DNA of 50,678 bases from an uncultured SAR86 cluster bacterium (lineage in GTDB: Bacteria; Pseudomonadota; Gammaproteobacteria; Magnimaribacterales; D2472): assembly GCA_902514105.1 (NCBI GenBank), contig CABXPU010000006.1:1-50678 (forward strand). Direction: 5' to 3'. The number at the start of each line of letters is the position of its first letter. Position 1 is the stretch's first letter. The translations under genes were made by a program, and so were the position numbers. The notes below the pieces were generated by a model. That model was given only the letters and a program-made list of their open reading frames with translations. It had not been told where the DNA came from and ran no database searches. Shown here one piece after another: positions 38,355 to 48,067 of this stretch.

Positions 38355-40448
38355 TTATTCTTTATTAAGGAGTGCTTTCATTGATAATTTCATCTTTCCA
38401 CGATCAAATCCAATAAGCTTAACCTCAACCTCTTGTCCTTCTTTCAAAACAGCACTGACATCTTCTGTTCTTTCTTCAGCTATCTCAGAAATATGGAGTA
38501 GCCCATCTTTGCCTGGAAGGATGTTTACAAAAGCTCCGAAATCAACAATTTTTACAACTGTTCCTGTATAAACCTTATTAAGTTCAGGATCTTCTATAAT
38601 ACCTTCAATAATTTCAACAGCCTCATTCATTGCGCTCTGGGTTTGTCCAAAAACTGATACAGTGCCATCATCACTAATATCAACAGTTGCTCCTGTTTTT
38701 TCTTGCATACCTTTAATAACCGCGCCACCTTTTCCTATAATTTCTTTTATTTTGTCTGTATGAACAGTGAACTTTTTCATTGCAGGTGTGTGCTCAGATA
38801 ATTCTTTTGGCTTATTAATAACAGCATTCATTTTACTTAGAATATGGGCCCTTGCAGCTTTAGCTTTTGTTAGAGCAACCTCCATAATTGATTCGTTGAT
38901 GCCCTGGATCTTAATATCCATTTGTAATGCCGTTATCCCTGTTTCAGTTCCAGCAACTTTAAAATCCATATCGCCAAGATGGTCTTCATCGCCAAGAATA
39001 TCTGTGAGAACAGCAAAATCATCACCTTCTTTAATTAGTCCCATTGCAATTCCAGCAACTGGACTTGATAGAGGAACTCCGGCATCCATTAAAGATAAAG
39101 ATGTTCCACAAACTGTTGCCATTGAACTCGAGCCATTTGATTCAGTAATTTCTGAAACAACTCTTAATGTATATCCGAAATCATCTACATCAGGTAAGAC
39201 CGCCTTAATAGCTCTTTTAGCTAAATTTCCATGACCAATTTCTCTCCTCTTTGGTCCCATAGGCATGCCTATTTCTCCAACGCTATATGCAGGAAAATTA
39301 TAGTGAAGCATAAAATTATCAGTGCCTCCACCTTCAATTGCTTCTATTCTTTGGGCATCTCTTGGAGAACCTAAAGTTGCTACAACTAATGCTTGCGTTT
39401 CGCCTCTAGTGAATAAAGATGAACCGTGTGTTTTTGGAAGCATACCTGTTTCAACAAAAATAGGTCTTACTGTATCTAGGTCCCTGCCATCGATCCTAGG
39501 TTTATTTTCAATAATGCTCGTTCTAACAATATGGGACTCTAATTTTTTAAATGCGTCCATAACTTTTGATATCTTTAATTCATCTAAATCTTTATATTCA
39601 TCGATGATAGTATTTTTAATATTATCAAGAGCCTCGACTCTTTCTGTTTTATTAACTAGCTTAAATGCTTCGCTGATAGCATCCGAATGTTTATCTTTTA
39701 ATTCATTATAAAAAGATGGTGTGTCTTCATCGACCTGAATGACCCAATCTTCTTTTCCAGCTTTATCCTTAAGTTCTTGGCAACCCTTAATAACTGCTTG
39801 CATTTCTTGATGAGCAAACAGAACTGCGCCTAGCATTAAATCTTCACTCAATTCCTTAGCTTCTGACTCCACCATTAATACAGCTTCTTCTGTACCAGCC
39901 ACAACCATATCTAAATATGAATTCTCAAGCTCTTCAAAAGAAGGGTTTAAAACATAATTTCCATCAATAAAACCAACTCTTGCGGCTCCCATAGGTCCAT
40001 CAAATGGAACACCGGCTACACAGAGAGCAGCCGAAGTAGCAATCATTGAAGCAATATCAGGATTATAATCTTTGCCTGAAGATAGAACAGTACAAAAAAC
40101 TTGAACATCGTTTTTAAAGCCTTCAGGGAATAAGGGCCTAATAGGCCTATCAATTAATCTTGATGTAAGAGTTTCTCGTTCGGTTGGACGAGCTTCTCTT
40201 TTAAAGAATCCACCTGGTATAGATCCGGTTGAATAAAATTTTTCTTGATAGAAAACAGCTAATGGGAAAAAATCTTTTCCAGGATCTGCTTCCTTTTTAG
40301 CTACAACAGTAGCAAGAACAACTAAATCATCTATAGTTGCAAGAACAGCTCCTGTAGTTTGTCTAGCTATTTTATGAGTTTCTAATTTGACAGTTTTATT
40401 GCCGTATGCAAATTCTACTGACGAAGAATCTAAATTATTATTTTCCAC
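38355..40448 (-). CDS. pnp: Polyribonucleotide nucleotidyltransferase
   Basis: Two RNase PH domains, KH ([22 protein letters not shown]) and S1 domain. Confidence 0.98.
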   Translation of the reverse strand: MENNNLDSSSVEFAYGNKTVKLETHKIARQTTGAVLATIDDLVVLATVVAKKEADPGKDFFPLAVFYQEKFYSTGSIPGGFFKREARPTERETLTSRLIDRPIRPLFPEGFKNDVQVFCTVLSSGKDYNPDIASMIATSAALCVAGVPFDGPMGAARVGFIDGNYVLNPSFEELENSYLDMVVAGTEEAVLMVESEAKELSEDLMLGAVLFAHQEMQAVIKGCQELKDKAGKEDWVIQVDEDTPSFYNELKDKHSDAISEAFKLVNKTERVEALDNIKNTIIDEYKDLDELKISKVMDAFKKLESHIVRTSIIENKPRIDGRDLDTVRPIFVETGMLPKTHGSSLFTRGETQALVVATLGSPRDAQRIEAIEGGGTDNFMLHYNFPAYSVGEIGMPMGPKRREIGHGNLAKRAIKAVLPDVDDFGYTLRVVSEITESNGSSSMATVCGTSLSLMDAGVPLSSPVAGIAMGLIKEGDDFAVLTDILGDEDHLGDMDFKVAGTETGITALQMDIKIQGINESIMEVALTKAKAARAHILSKMNAVINKPKELSEHTPAMKKFTVHTDKIKEIIGKGGAVIKGMQEKTGATVDISDDGTVSVFGQTQSAMNEAVEIIEGIIEDPELNKVYTGTVVKIVDFGAFVNILPGKDGLLHISEIAEERTEDVSAVLKEGQEVEVKLIGFDRGKMKLSMKALLNKE

Positions 40449-40477
40449 AATTTTCCTCTATTTGTTATTTTATTATT

Positions 40478-40747
40478 TTATCCGCGTAGTTTGAGGGCCT
40501 TAATTGTATTCAAATAACTTTCTTGATCTTTTCTTTTTAAATAAGCCAATAATTTTCTTCTAAGATTCACCATTCTAATTAATCCAGTTCTGGAATGATG
40601 ATCTTTCTTATGAGTTTTAAAATGATCTTGAAGTTTATTGATATTTTCAGTTAAAAGAGCTATTTGAACCTCTGGAGATCCAGTGTCTGAATCATTTTTT
40701 TGAAATTTACTTACAATACTTGCTTTTTCTTCTGCTAATAAAGCCAT
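40478..40747 (-). CDS. rpsO: 30S ribosomal protein S15
   Basis: [49 protein letters not shown]. Confidence 0.98.
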   Translation of the reverse strand: MALLAEEKASIVSKFQKNDSDTGSPEVQIALLTENINKLQDHFKTHKKDHHSRTGLIRMVNLRRKLLAYLKRKDQESYLNTIKALKLRG

Positions 40748-40758
40748 TTCTAATCCTT

Positions 40759-40796
40759 GATATACCTATAATTAATGAGTGCAAACCTCGTATATC
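40759..40796 (-). promoter_or_regulatory. Inverted repeat GATATAC...GTATATC in the rpsO leader, candidate S15 autoregulatory element
   Basis: 7-bp arms at 40759-40765 and 40790-40796 immediately 5' of the AAGGA SD. Confidence 0.3.
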
Positions 40797-40833
40797 TAAA
40801 GTCTGAGCGCGTAGCTTATTACTAAATTGGATA

Positions 40834-41673
40834 TTAAACAAGTTGTTTTAACTTTAAGCCCTTATCGCTAACTTCCCCTAAACCAATAAACTGATTAATA
40901 TCAGAAAATATTTTGAATATCTTTTTTTTACCATACAAAGATGTCACCATGCCACCATTTGTATATATTTTGGTTTCTTCTTTATTTAAACTAATGGAAT
41001 CTAGGTTGGGAAATGCCTCTTTAATAGTAATAATGTGGTCTTTAGAAATTTTATCTATACATTTTGCTGACTTTATAGAAAAACAACCCTGCTCTATTCT
41101 TTTAAGCTTAGATAAGTATCCTCCACAACCTAATAATTCTCCAATATCTCTTGCTATAGCTCTAATATATGTTCCTTTAGAGCAAGTGATATCAAATGAA
41201 AGTAAGGGGTTTTTAAAGTTTGGATTTTCAATTCCAAATATAGTTATTTCTCTTGGGGGCTTTACGACTATCTTCCCCTCTCTTGCATATTTATATAAAG
41301 GTTTACCTTTATGCTTTAAGGCAGAATAAGAAGGTGGTTGCTGAAGAGAATCTCCTAGAAAACTATTTAAAAAGGTAAGAACTTTTTTAGATGATAAATT
41401 TATATCTTTTTGATATAAAAATTCTCCCTCGGCATCATCTGTGTCTGTGGATCCCCCAAGAGTAACTTCTGCAGAATAAGCTTTAATTTCATTTAGAAAA
41501 TAAGATGAAAATTTCGTAGCTTTATTTACAGCGATTATTAATAGACCTGTTGCCATTGGATCCAAAGTTCCTAAATGTCCAACTTTCTTAAAATTAAATT
41601 TTTTTTTAATTCCTTGTACTACAAAGTTAGAGGAAACCCCTTTTTCTTTATTTAAAAGAAAAAATCCATCCAT
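40834..41673 (-). CDS. truB: tRNA pseudouridine55 synthase TruB
   Basis: DGFFLLNKEKGVSSNFVVQ, VGHLGTLDPMATGLLIIAVNKATK, CSKGTYIRAIARDIGE. Confidence 0.97.
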   Translation of the reverse strand: MDGFFLLNKEKGVSSNFVVQGIKKKFNFKKVGHLGTLDPMATGLLIIAVNKATKFSSYFLNEIKAYSAEVTLGGSTDTDDAEGEFLYQKDINLSSKKVLTFLNSFLGDSLQQPPSYSALKHKGKPLYKYAREGKIVVKPPREITIFGIENPNFKNPLLSFDITCSKGTYIRAIARDIGELLGCGGYLSKLKRIEQGCFSIKSAKCIDKISKDHIITIKEAFPNLDSISLNKEETKIYTNGGMVTSLYGKKKIFKIFSDINQFIGLGEVSDKGLKLKQLV

Positions 41674-41677
41674 TGCT

Positions 41678-42019
41678 TTATTTTATTTTATTAAGAAGCT
41701 TTTCTATGTTGCTTGAGTATTCAATACTTCTATCAAATCTAAAGTTTAGTTTAGGAACTCTTCTAATATTCATGATTTTAGATAGTCTTGATCTGAGCAT
41801 GCCGCTTAATTTTTCAAGAATTGCTGGATTTAACTCTTCGTGACTTACTTCGGTATTAATCAGTGTATAAAAAACGCTTGCCTGACTAATATCAGCTGAA
41901 ACCTCTACTGCCGTTATATTAAGATTTTTTAATCTTGGATCATTTATTTCAGAAGAAATTAAAAGGGAAATCTCTTTCCTTAGAAAATCGCTAACTTTTT
42001 GCGCTCTAATAGAAGACAT
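41678..42019 (-). CDS. rbfA: Ribosome-binding factor A
   Basis: RAQKVSDFLRKEISLLISSEINDPRL, RRVPKLNFRFDRSIEYS. Confidence 0.95.
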   Translation of the reverse strand: MSSIRAQKVSDFLRKEISLLISSEINDPRLKNLNITAVEVSADISQASVFYTLINTEVSHEELNPAILEKLSGMLRSRLSKIMNIRRVPKLNFRFDRSIEYSSNIEKLLNKIK

Positions 42020-42027
42020 ATTAGAAA

Positions 42028-44301
42028 TTAAAGAGTCTGTGCCTCTGCCTTTCTATCAAAAACTTCTATCTTGTCGCCAGGCTTGATATCTTTATAGTTC
42101 TTAATTCCCATTCCACATTCAGTGCCATTTTTCACTTCTTTTATATCATCTTTGAATCTTCTTAATGAATCTAATTCACCTTCAAAAATAACAACTTCAT
42201 CACGAAGAACTCTAACAGGCTTGCTTCTAAATACACTTCCTTCTATAACCATGCATCCAGCAATTTGACCAAATTTAGGAGAATTAAATACCTCAAGAAC
42301 CTCAGCTGTTCCAAGAATTTCTTCTCTTATTATAGGATCTAATAAGCCACCTAATTTGATCTTAATATCATCTAATAACTCATAGATGATGCTGTGGTAT
42401 GTTAAGTCTATTGATTCTCCTTCAATAATCTTCTTAGCCGAGTTATCAGCTCTAACGTTAAAACCTAGGATAATGGCATTTACTGCTACAGCTAAGTTAG
42501 CATCTGATTCAGATATACCTCCTACGCCGCTTGAAACTATTTTAACTTTTGCTTCATCTGTGCCAAGATCATTTAATGCTGATACTATTGCCTCGGAAGT
42601 GCCCATAACATCAGTCTTAACAATAATATTTAAAACTTTTTTGGATTCTTGGCCCATAGTTTCAAAAATATTCATGCTTGCATCTCTTTGTTTAAGCTGT
42701 TTTCTTTCTTTTTCTTTATTAATCCTGAATTCAGCAATTTCTCTTGCCTGTTTTTCATTTTCTACTACCTGAAATTGATCGCCTGCATTCGGAACAGAAT
42801 TTAACCCTAAAACTTCTACAGCAGCTGAAGGGCCAGCAGTTTTTAGTTTAGATCCATCGCTACTAATAATGCTCTTAATTTTTCCAACTGAATTTCCGGA
42901 GGCAACTATATTCCCAATTTTTAATGTTCCATTTTGAATAAGAAATGTTGATACGGCTCCTCTAAACTTATCTAGTTCAGATTCAATAACAACTCCCTGA
43001 GCTGGACCATCAAAATGAGATTTTAGTTCTAACAATTCTGATTCAAGATAAACACTCTCTAGAAGCTGATCTACACCTTCACCAGTTATAGCTGAAACTG
43101 GAACCATTTGAATAGTGCCTCCCCAATCTTCAGGGGTAAGATCTTTTCCTGCTAAATCACCTTTTACTTTTTCAACATCAGTATCTGCTAGGTCTATTTT
43201 GTTTATAGCTACCACAATAGATACATTTGCAGCTTTTGCATGATTAATAGCTTCTTCTGTTTGAGGCATAATCCCGTCATTTGCAGCAACTACAAGGATA
43301 ACTATATCTGTTGTATTGGCACCTCTAGCTCGCATAGATGAGAATGCTGCATGACCAGGAGTGTCTATAAAAGTAATTAAACCTTTTGAGGTTTCTACTT
43401 GATATGCTCCTATGTGCTGGGTTATTCCTCCCGCCTCGCCATCAACAACTTTTGATTTTCTTATATAGTCTAATAAAGTAGTTTTTCCATGATCTACATG
43501 CCCCATTACAGTTACAACTGGTGCTCTGAGTTGAGGTTCATCTGAATAAGTTATTAAACTAGCTATTTCTTCTTCTACATTTTCTGATTTTAATGCATTT
43601 CCTGAATGGCCCATTTCCTCTAAAACTAAAATAGCTGTCTCTTGATCAATAGCATCATTAATAGTTGCAACAACGCCAAGACTCATTAGCTCTTTTACAA
43701 GCTCTCCTCCCTTCACAGCAATAAGCTTTGCAAGCTCACCAACCTGTATTGTTTCTGGCACATCAACACTTTTTGATTTAACTTTAGTAGGGGCCTCAAA
43801 TTGATGCTCTGCTTCACTGCCTGGGATTATCTTTTGTTCTTTTCTAGTATATTCATTTGCAGCTTTTGAAAGCTGGTCTTGGACATTTACTTTTATTTCT
43901 GGTTTTGCAGCAATCTTTTTCTTTTCAGCTTGTTTTTGTACTCTTTCTTCTTTTTTTAATCTTGCAGCTTCTTTAATTTGGTCTTCACGTTTCTTTTGTT
44001 GTTCTTTTAATTGCTCTGATGCAGCAGCTCTTTTTGCTTCTATATTATCTGAATAGCTTTTAGGTGAATCGCTATCACTAATATTCTTACCTTTTGACAC
44101 AACTTTAATTCCTGAATCTGAAGAAACAGTAGAAGTTTGGGCTTTTCTATTTTTTAATGATTTTAATAAAGCTGATTTATCTGCAGGAGTAATCTCATCC
44201 GACCCTGATTTATGAGATAAGCCAGCATTCTGCATTCTTTCTAACAAAGCAGATTCCGAAATCTTTAATGTTTTAGCAAAATTTTTAACAGTTAAAGCCA
44301 A
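42028..44301 (-). CDS. infB: Translation initiation factor IF-2
   Basis: APVVTVMGHVDHGKTTLLDYIR, ITFIDTPGHAAFSSMRARGA. Confidence 0.99.
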   Translation of the reverse strand: MALTVKNFAKTLKISESALLERMQNAGLSHKSGSDEITPADKSALLKSLKNRKAQTSTVSSDSGIKVVSKGKNISDSDSPKSYSDNIEAKRAAASEQLKEQQKKREDQIKEAARLKKEERVQKQAEKKKIAAKPEIKVNVQDQLSKAANEYTRKEQKIIPGSEAEHQFEAPTKVKSKSVDVPETIQVGELAKLIAVKGGELVKELMSLGVVATINDAIDQETAILVLEEMGHSGNALKSENVEEEIASLITYSDEPQLRAPVVTVMGHVDHGKTTLLDYIRKSKVVDGEAGGITQHIGAYQVETSKGLITFIDTPGHAAFSSMRARGANTTDIVILVVAANDGIMPQTEEAINHAKAANVSIVVAINKIDLADTDVEKVKGDLAGKDLTPEDWGGTIQMVPVSAITGEGVDQLLESVYLESELLELKSHFDGPAQGVVIESELDKFRGAVSTFLIQNGTLKIGNIVASGNSVGKIKSIISSDGSKLKTAGPSAAVEVLGLNSVPNAGDQFQVVENEKQAREIAEFRINKEKERKQLKQRDASMNIFETMGQESKKVLNIIVKTDVMGTSEAIVSALNDLGTDEAKVKIVSSGVGGISESDANLAVAVNAIILGFNVRADNSAKKIIEGESIDLTYHSIIYELLDDIKIKLGGLLDPIIREEILGTAEVLEVFNSPKFGQIAGCMVIEGSVFRSKPVRVLRDEVVIFEGELDSLRRFKDDIKEVKNGTECGMGIKNYKDIKPGDKIEVFDRKAEAQTL

Positions 44302-44315
44302 AATAAATACCCCTT

Positions 44316-45785
44316 TTAATTAAACCAATGCTCTCTTGCTTTCATAATTAGCGCTGATGCATCTTCGTTACTTATCTCAATAATTTCTTGAAGCTCGTCT
44401 ACAGCAAGTTCAGCTAAATCATCTTTATTCTTGATAGATTTATTGGCCAATTTTGCTAAATCTCCTTCGCTTATATTTAAATCAGTTAGAGATTCTGCGT
44501 CTTCTTCTTCAGCCGATATTTCACCCATAGCTTCCATTAAAGCTACGTCTTCTGCTGCAGACTTTAATTTTTCAATCTCAGCAGGGTCGGAAACTATTTG
44601 CTCAAGAACCTTATCATCTGCATAAGCAATATCATCAAATGAACTCATTCCAGCCTCAACAATGCTTTCTGCAACTTCTTCAGAAATATTTAAACTTTCC
44701 ATTAGGCTCGCTAAAAACTCTGTTTGGTCAACTTTCTCTTTAGCTTCAGCCTCTTCGCTACTTATAATATTTAGATCCCATCCAACTAATTTAGATGCAA
44801 GTCTAATATTTTGGCCTCTTGATCCTATGGCAAGAGCTAAATTTTCTTGATTGACTGCGATATCCATTGATCTAGAAGTTTCATCCATAACAATAGACTC
44901 AACTTTTGCCGGAACTAATGCATTTATAACCAATTGAGCAGGGTTATCATCATAAATAATAATATCTATTCTTTCATTGCCTAGTTCAGCAGATACAGCT
45001 TGAACTCTTGACCCTCGCATCCCAACACAAGCTCCAACAGGATCTATCCGACCATCATTTGTTTTTACAGCTATTTTTGATCTAGAGCCAGCATCTCTTG
45101 CAACACCTCTTATTTCAATAATATCTTCGTTTATTTCAGGAACTTCTATGCCAAAGAGTTCAGTAACCATCTCTGGACATATTCTACTTAACATTAGTTG
45201 TGCTCCCCTGCCTTCAACTTCTTGAATTTGGAGAACAGCCCTAATCCTATCATTAACTTTATAAATTTCTCCTGGCATTAATCTATCTCTTGGCAGGATG
45301 GCTTCAGCTTCATAGCTAATATCTACAATAATATTATCTCTAGTAACCCTCTTTACAGTTCCATTAACTAAATTATTATTTTGATTTTTAAACATTGAGA
45401 CTACTTTTTCACGCTCTGCTTCGCGAACTTTCTGAAGCATTACCTGTCTAGCAGCCTGGGTTTCAATTCTTCCAAAAACAACGTTTTCTACATCTTTTGT
45501 AAAAATATCATTTACTTCTAGATCAGACTCTGAAGCTTTTATATGAGTTTCAATATGAAACTCTGGATCTTCTTCTTCAGCAACAATCCAGTTTCTATAT
45601 GTTTGATAATCACCAGATTCTCTATCAATTTTTACATGAAGTTCAGCATCTTCATGAAAATGTCTTTGTGATGCTGACGCGATTGCAATCTCAATTGCTT
45701 CAAATATAGAATCCATCTCTAATCCCTTCTCATTAGAAACAGAATCAACAACAGCTAAAATTTCCTTACCTTCCATAATTTTCAC
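44316..45785 (-). CDS. nusA: Transcription termination/antitermination factor NusA
   Basis: EILAVVDSVSNEKGLE, GACVGMRGSRVQAVSAELGNERIDII, KH domains, C-terminal acidic repeats. Confidence 0.97.
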   Translation of the reverse strand: MKIMEGKEILAVVDSVSNEKGLEMDSIFEAIEIAIASASQRHFHEDAELHVKIDRESGDYQTYRNWIVAEEEDPEFHIETHIKASESDLEVNDIFTKDVENVVFGRIETQAARQVMLQKVREAEREKVVSMFKNQNNNLVNGTVKRVTRDNIIVDISYEAEAILPRDRLMPGEIYKVNDRIRAVLQIQEVEGRGAQLMLSRICPEMVTELFGIEVPEINEDIIEIRGVARDAGSRSKIAVKTNDGRIDPVGACVGMRGSRVQAVSAELGNERIDIIIYDDNPAQLVINALVPAKVESIVMDETSRSMDIAVNQENLALAIGSRGQNIRLASKLVGWDLNIISSEEAEAKEKVDQTEFLASLMESLNISEEVAESIVEAGMSSFDDIAYADDKVLEQIVSDPAEIEKLKSAAEDVALMEAMGEISAEEEDAESLTDLNISEGDLAKLANKSIKNKDDLAELAVDELQEIIEISNEDASALIMKAREHWFN

Positions 45786-46251
45786 CCATCCTTACAATAT
45801 CTTTAAAATTCGGATTCACGCGACACATTTCAATATCTGAAAACTTAATTAAAAAGCTTCCATTCTTACAATCAATAGTGAAAGAATCTTTATTATAATC
45901 ACTAATACAACCTTCAAAATTCTTAATATTATCTTGAGCTTGACGTAATTTTACCTTGAAATTCTCGCCTAAAAGACCTTCAAACTGATCAATATAAAAA
46001 ATCTTCCTATCTATTCCTGGTGTAGACACTTCTAATATATAGTCCTCCATAAAAGAATCTTCTAGAGCTAATTCATAATTAAGATCTTTGGAGATATTTT
46101 CACAATCTTCTATATTAGCCCCTTCATCAGTTTCTATGTAGATTCTAATAGTTGGTCTTTTCTTGCCTCTAAGTATCTCAAGCCCCCATAGAAAACAATC
46201 CCTGTTTTCTATAACAGGTCTTACAACTTCTATAATTTCATCTCTATTCAT
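45766..46251 (-). CDS. rimP: Ribosome maturation factor RimP
   Basis: MNRDEIIEVVRPVIENRDCFLWGLEIL, LEVSTPGIDRKIFYIDQF; ORF-track start 46329 runs into tRNA and is rejected. Confidence 0.95.
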   Translation of the reverse strand: MNRDEIIEVVRPVIENRDCFLWGLEILRGKKRPTIRIYIETDEGANIEDCENISKDLNYELALEDSFMEDYILEVSTPGIDRKIFYIDQFEGLLGENFKVKLRQAQDNIKNFEGCISDYNKDSFTIDCKNGSFLIKFSDIEMCRVNPNFKDIVRMGENYGR

Positions 46252-46264
46252 TTCTTTTATGTAC

Positions 46265-46284
46265 AAAAAAGGGGCAAATGCCCC
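46265..46284 (-). terminator. Rho-independent terminator between tRNA-fMet and rimP
   Basis: GGGGCA tt TGCCCC stem followed by T6 on minus strand. Confidence 0.8.
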
Positions 46285-46302
46285 ACAAAATCCAAAATTA
46301 CG

Positions 46303-46379
<77 letters not shown>

Positions 46380-46395
46380 ACGCAGCGAAGGTGAA

Positions 46396-46424
46396 GTGTA
46401 ATTAAATCAGGGTACCTAGGTCAA
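46396..46424 (-). promoter_or_regulatory. Candidate promoter for tRNA-fMet/rimP operon (TTGACC-17-TTACAC)
   Basis: -35 revcomp of 46419-46424, -10 revcomp of 46396-46401. Confidence 0.45.
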
Positions 46425-46440
46425 GTCTATTAAAAATATT

Positions 46441-46470
46441 TTAGACGGAAAAAAATATCTTGTTTATAAT
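46441..46470 (+). promoter_or_regulatory. Candidate promoter for tRNA-Leu (TTAGAC-18-TATAAT)
   Basis: -10 TATAAT at 46465-46470, 12 nt before tRNA. Confidence 0.5.
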
Positions 46471-46482
46471 CCAACCTCTTTA

Positions 46483-46569
46483 GCCGAAGTGGTGGAATTG
46501 GTAGACACGCTAGCTTGAGGGGCTAGTGAGCGAAAGCTCGTGCGGGTTCAAGTCCCGCTTTCGGCACCA
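46483..46569 (+). tRNA. tRNA-Leu(GAG)
   Basis: GCCGAAG/CTTTCGGC acceptor, anticodon loop TTGAGGG, long variable arm GAGCGAAAGCTC, encoded CCA. Confidence 0.96.
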
Positions 46570-46580
46570 TTATTTAATAA

Positions 46581-47660
46581 TTAATTAAAAATAATTTCTT
46601 CTGAATTTGCTGGCAAACTTATCAACATATCTTCTTCTGAAGCAATTAAGACCTTTTGATTTGAATCTTTAAAGAGATGCTTAACTCTTCTTTCTGTCAT
46701 AGGATTAACAGCTGGAACAAAATGAGATAAAAGAAGTAATTTTGTATTTCTGCCTTCAATGTTGTCTTTAATATCTCCTACATCTGCGTGATAGGTAAGA
46801 ATGTCATTAAATATATGAGAAAGCCTCTTATTTCCAACCTGTTTTGCAACCGAAGATAATATTTTTACTTGATCTTTAAACATTGCCTCATAAATCAGCA
46901 TGTCTGCATTTTCTGCAAGTTTAAAAATATTTTCTGAAATATCAGTATCACCAGAAATAGTTATAGATCTTCCACCAAAGGTAATTTTGTATCCAACACT
47001 CCCCTCTACAGGGTGGTGAGAGTTACTCACTGTATAAACCATCACACCTTTTTCATTAAAGATTAATTGGGGCTCATCAGATGGCTCAAATGTAATAGCA
47101 TTTAAATTCTGGGCTGATATTGATAAAAAATCTCCATCGCTCCAGTTAGAGTTATTGTGATGATCTGTTCTGTATTGTGTATCATTCTTATATACCATAT
47201 TAAAACCATCAACAACATTTTTAATCTCGTTTGAGCCATAAACCCTTAATTGCTCATTCCTTCCTAAAACCCATGATGCTAAATTAATTTCTCCCAACCC
47301 TGCAATATGGTCAGAATGCGCATGAGTTATAAATACTGCAGATATTTGATCTGGACTTATAAGAGTATTTCTAGCAATTGAAGCTGCTGATCTAGCGCCT
47401 GCATCAAATAAATAAATTTTGTTATTTATTTTAACTGCAATACAATTTTGAGCTGAACTAATACCTAAGGGAGAACCAATTCCACAAAAAGATAATTCTA
47501 TAGTATCTATAACTGATTCAGTATCTTGAATTTGAGACTGTAAAACTCTTACTACAATCTTATCTTGAAATTTTGGAGAGTTAAGTAGGTTATTTACTAT
47601 TGATACACCAAAAACAATAATTAAAAATATTAGAAAAATTTTGTTTTTAAATATTTTCAC
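46581..47660 (-). CDS. Membrane-anchored/exported MBL-fold metallo-hydrolase (RNase Z-like superfamily)
   Basis: HAHSDHIAGLGE motif, GDTDIS, LLLLSHFVP; N-terminal hydrophobic segment. Confidence 0.88.
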   Translation of the reverse strand: MKIFKNKIFLIFLIIVFGVSIVNNLLNSPKFQDKIVVRVLQSQIQDTESVIDTIELSFCGIGSPLGISSAQNCIAVKINNKIYLFDAGARSAASIARNTLISPDQISAVFITHAHSDHIAGLGEINLASWVLGRNEQLRVYGSNEIKNVVDGFNMVYKNDTQYRTDHHNNSNWSDGDFLSISAQNLNAITFEPSDEPQLIFNEKGVMVYTVSNSHHPVEGSVGYKITFGGRSITISGDTDISENIFKLAENADMLIYEAMFKDQVKILSSVAKQVGNKRLSHIFNDILTYHADVGDIKDNIEGRNTKLLLLSHFVPAVNPMTERRVKHLFKDSNQKVLIASEEDMLISLPANSEEIIFN

Positions 47661-47972
47661 TTAACTGGTTGGAATTTCGTCCTCTTCAACTTCTTCTATT
47701 GATAACTCTTCGGGAGCAATATCAAAAATTTCTTCGGTATTTTGAGACTTTAAAATAAATGCTAATGAAAGAACTAAAATCATCCATACAGCAACTAGTA
47801 TATACGTTAATTTTCCAAGGAATCCTGCTGGTCCAGTTGCGCCAAATACAGAATTAGATGAGCCGCCCCCAAAAGCAGCTCCCATATCTGAGCCTTTTCC
47901 TTGTTGAAGCATGACTAAAGTTATTATTACTACCGCCAATAAAATACTTAAAGCTGTTATAAAAGTTACCAT
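47661..47972 (-). CDS. secG: Preprotein translocase subunit SecG
   Basis: LVMLQQGKGSDMGAAFGGGSSNSVFGATGPAGFLGKLTYILVAVWMILVLSLAFI. Confidence 0.96.
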   Translation of the reverse strand: MVTFITALSILLAVVIITLVMLQQGKGSDMGAAFGGGSSNSVFGATGPAGFLGKLTYILVAVWMILVLSLAFILKSQNTEEIFDIAPEELSIEEVEEDEIPTS

Positions 47973-48067
47973 CTCTATAATCCTTTAATTTAGATAAATA
48001 AAATTATAATTGTTGCTGCAATTAATACGCCTAAAGCTGTTATAAAAGTTATCATCTTTATAGTCCC
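47949..48067. repeat. 83-bp-offset direct repeat of the secG 5' end (start codon and TM1 N-terminus)
   Basis: TAAAGCTGTTATAAAAGTTACCATCTCTATAATCC (from 47949) versus TAAAGCTGTTATAAAAGTTATCATCTTTATAGTCC (from 48032). Confidence 0.9.
47990..48055 (-). CDS. 21-codon micro-ORF MITFITALGVLIAATIIILFI, secG N-terminal paralogue
   Basis: Matches SecG MVTFITALSILLAVVIITLVM; ATG 2 nt after tpiA stop; stop just 5' of the secG leader. Confidence 0.45.
   Translation of the reverse strand: MITFITALGVLIAATIIILFI

Noticed and set aside
46581-47660. MBL-fold gene considered as a metallo-beta-lactamase resistance gene
   Set aside because: Motif pattern and length fit the RNase Z-like/hydrolase branch of the superfamily; nothing specific to beta-lactamases.
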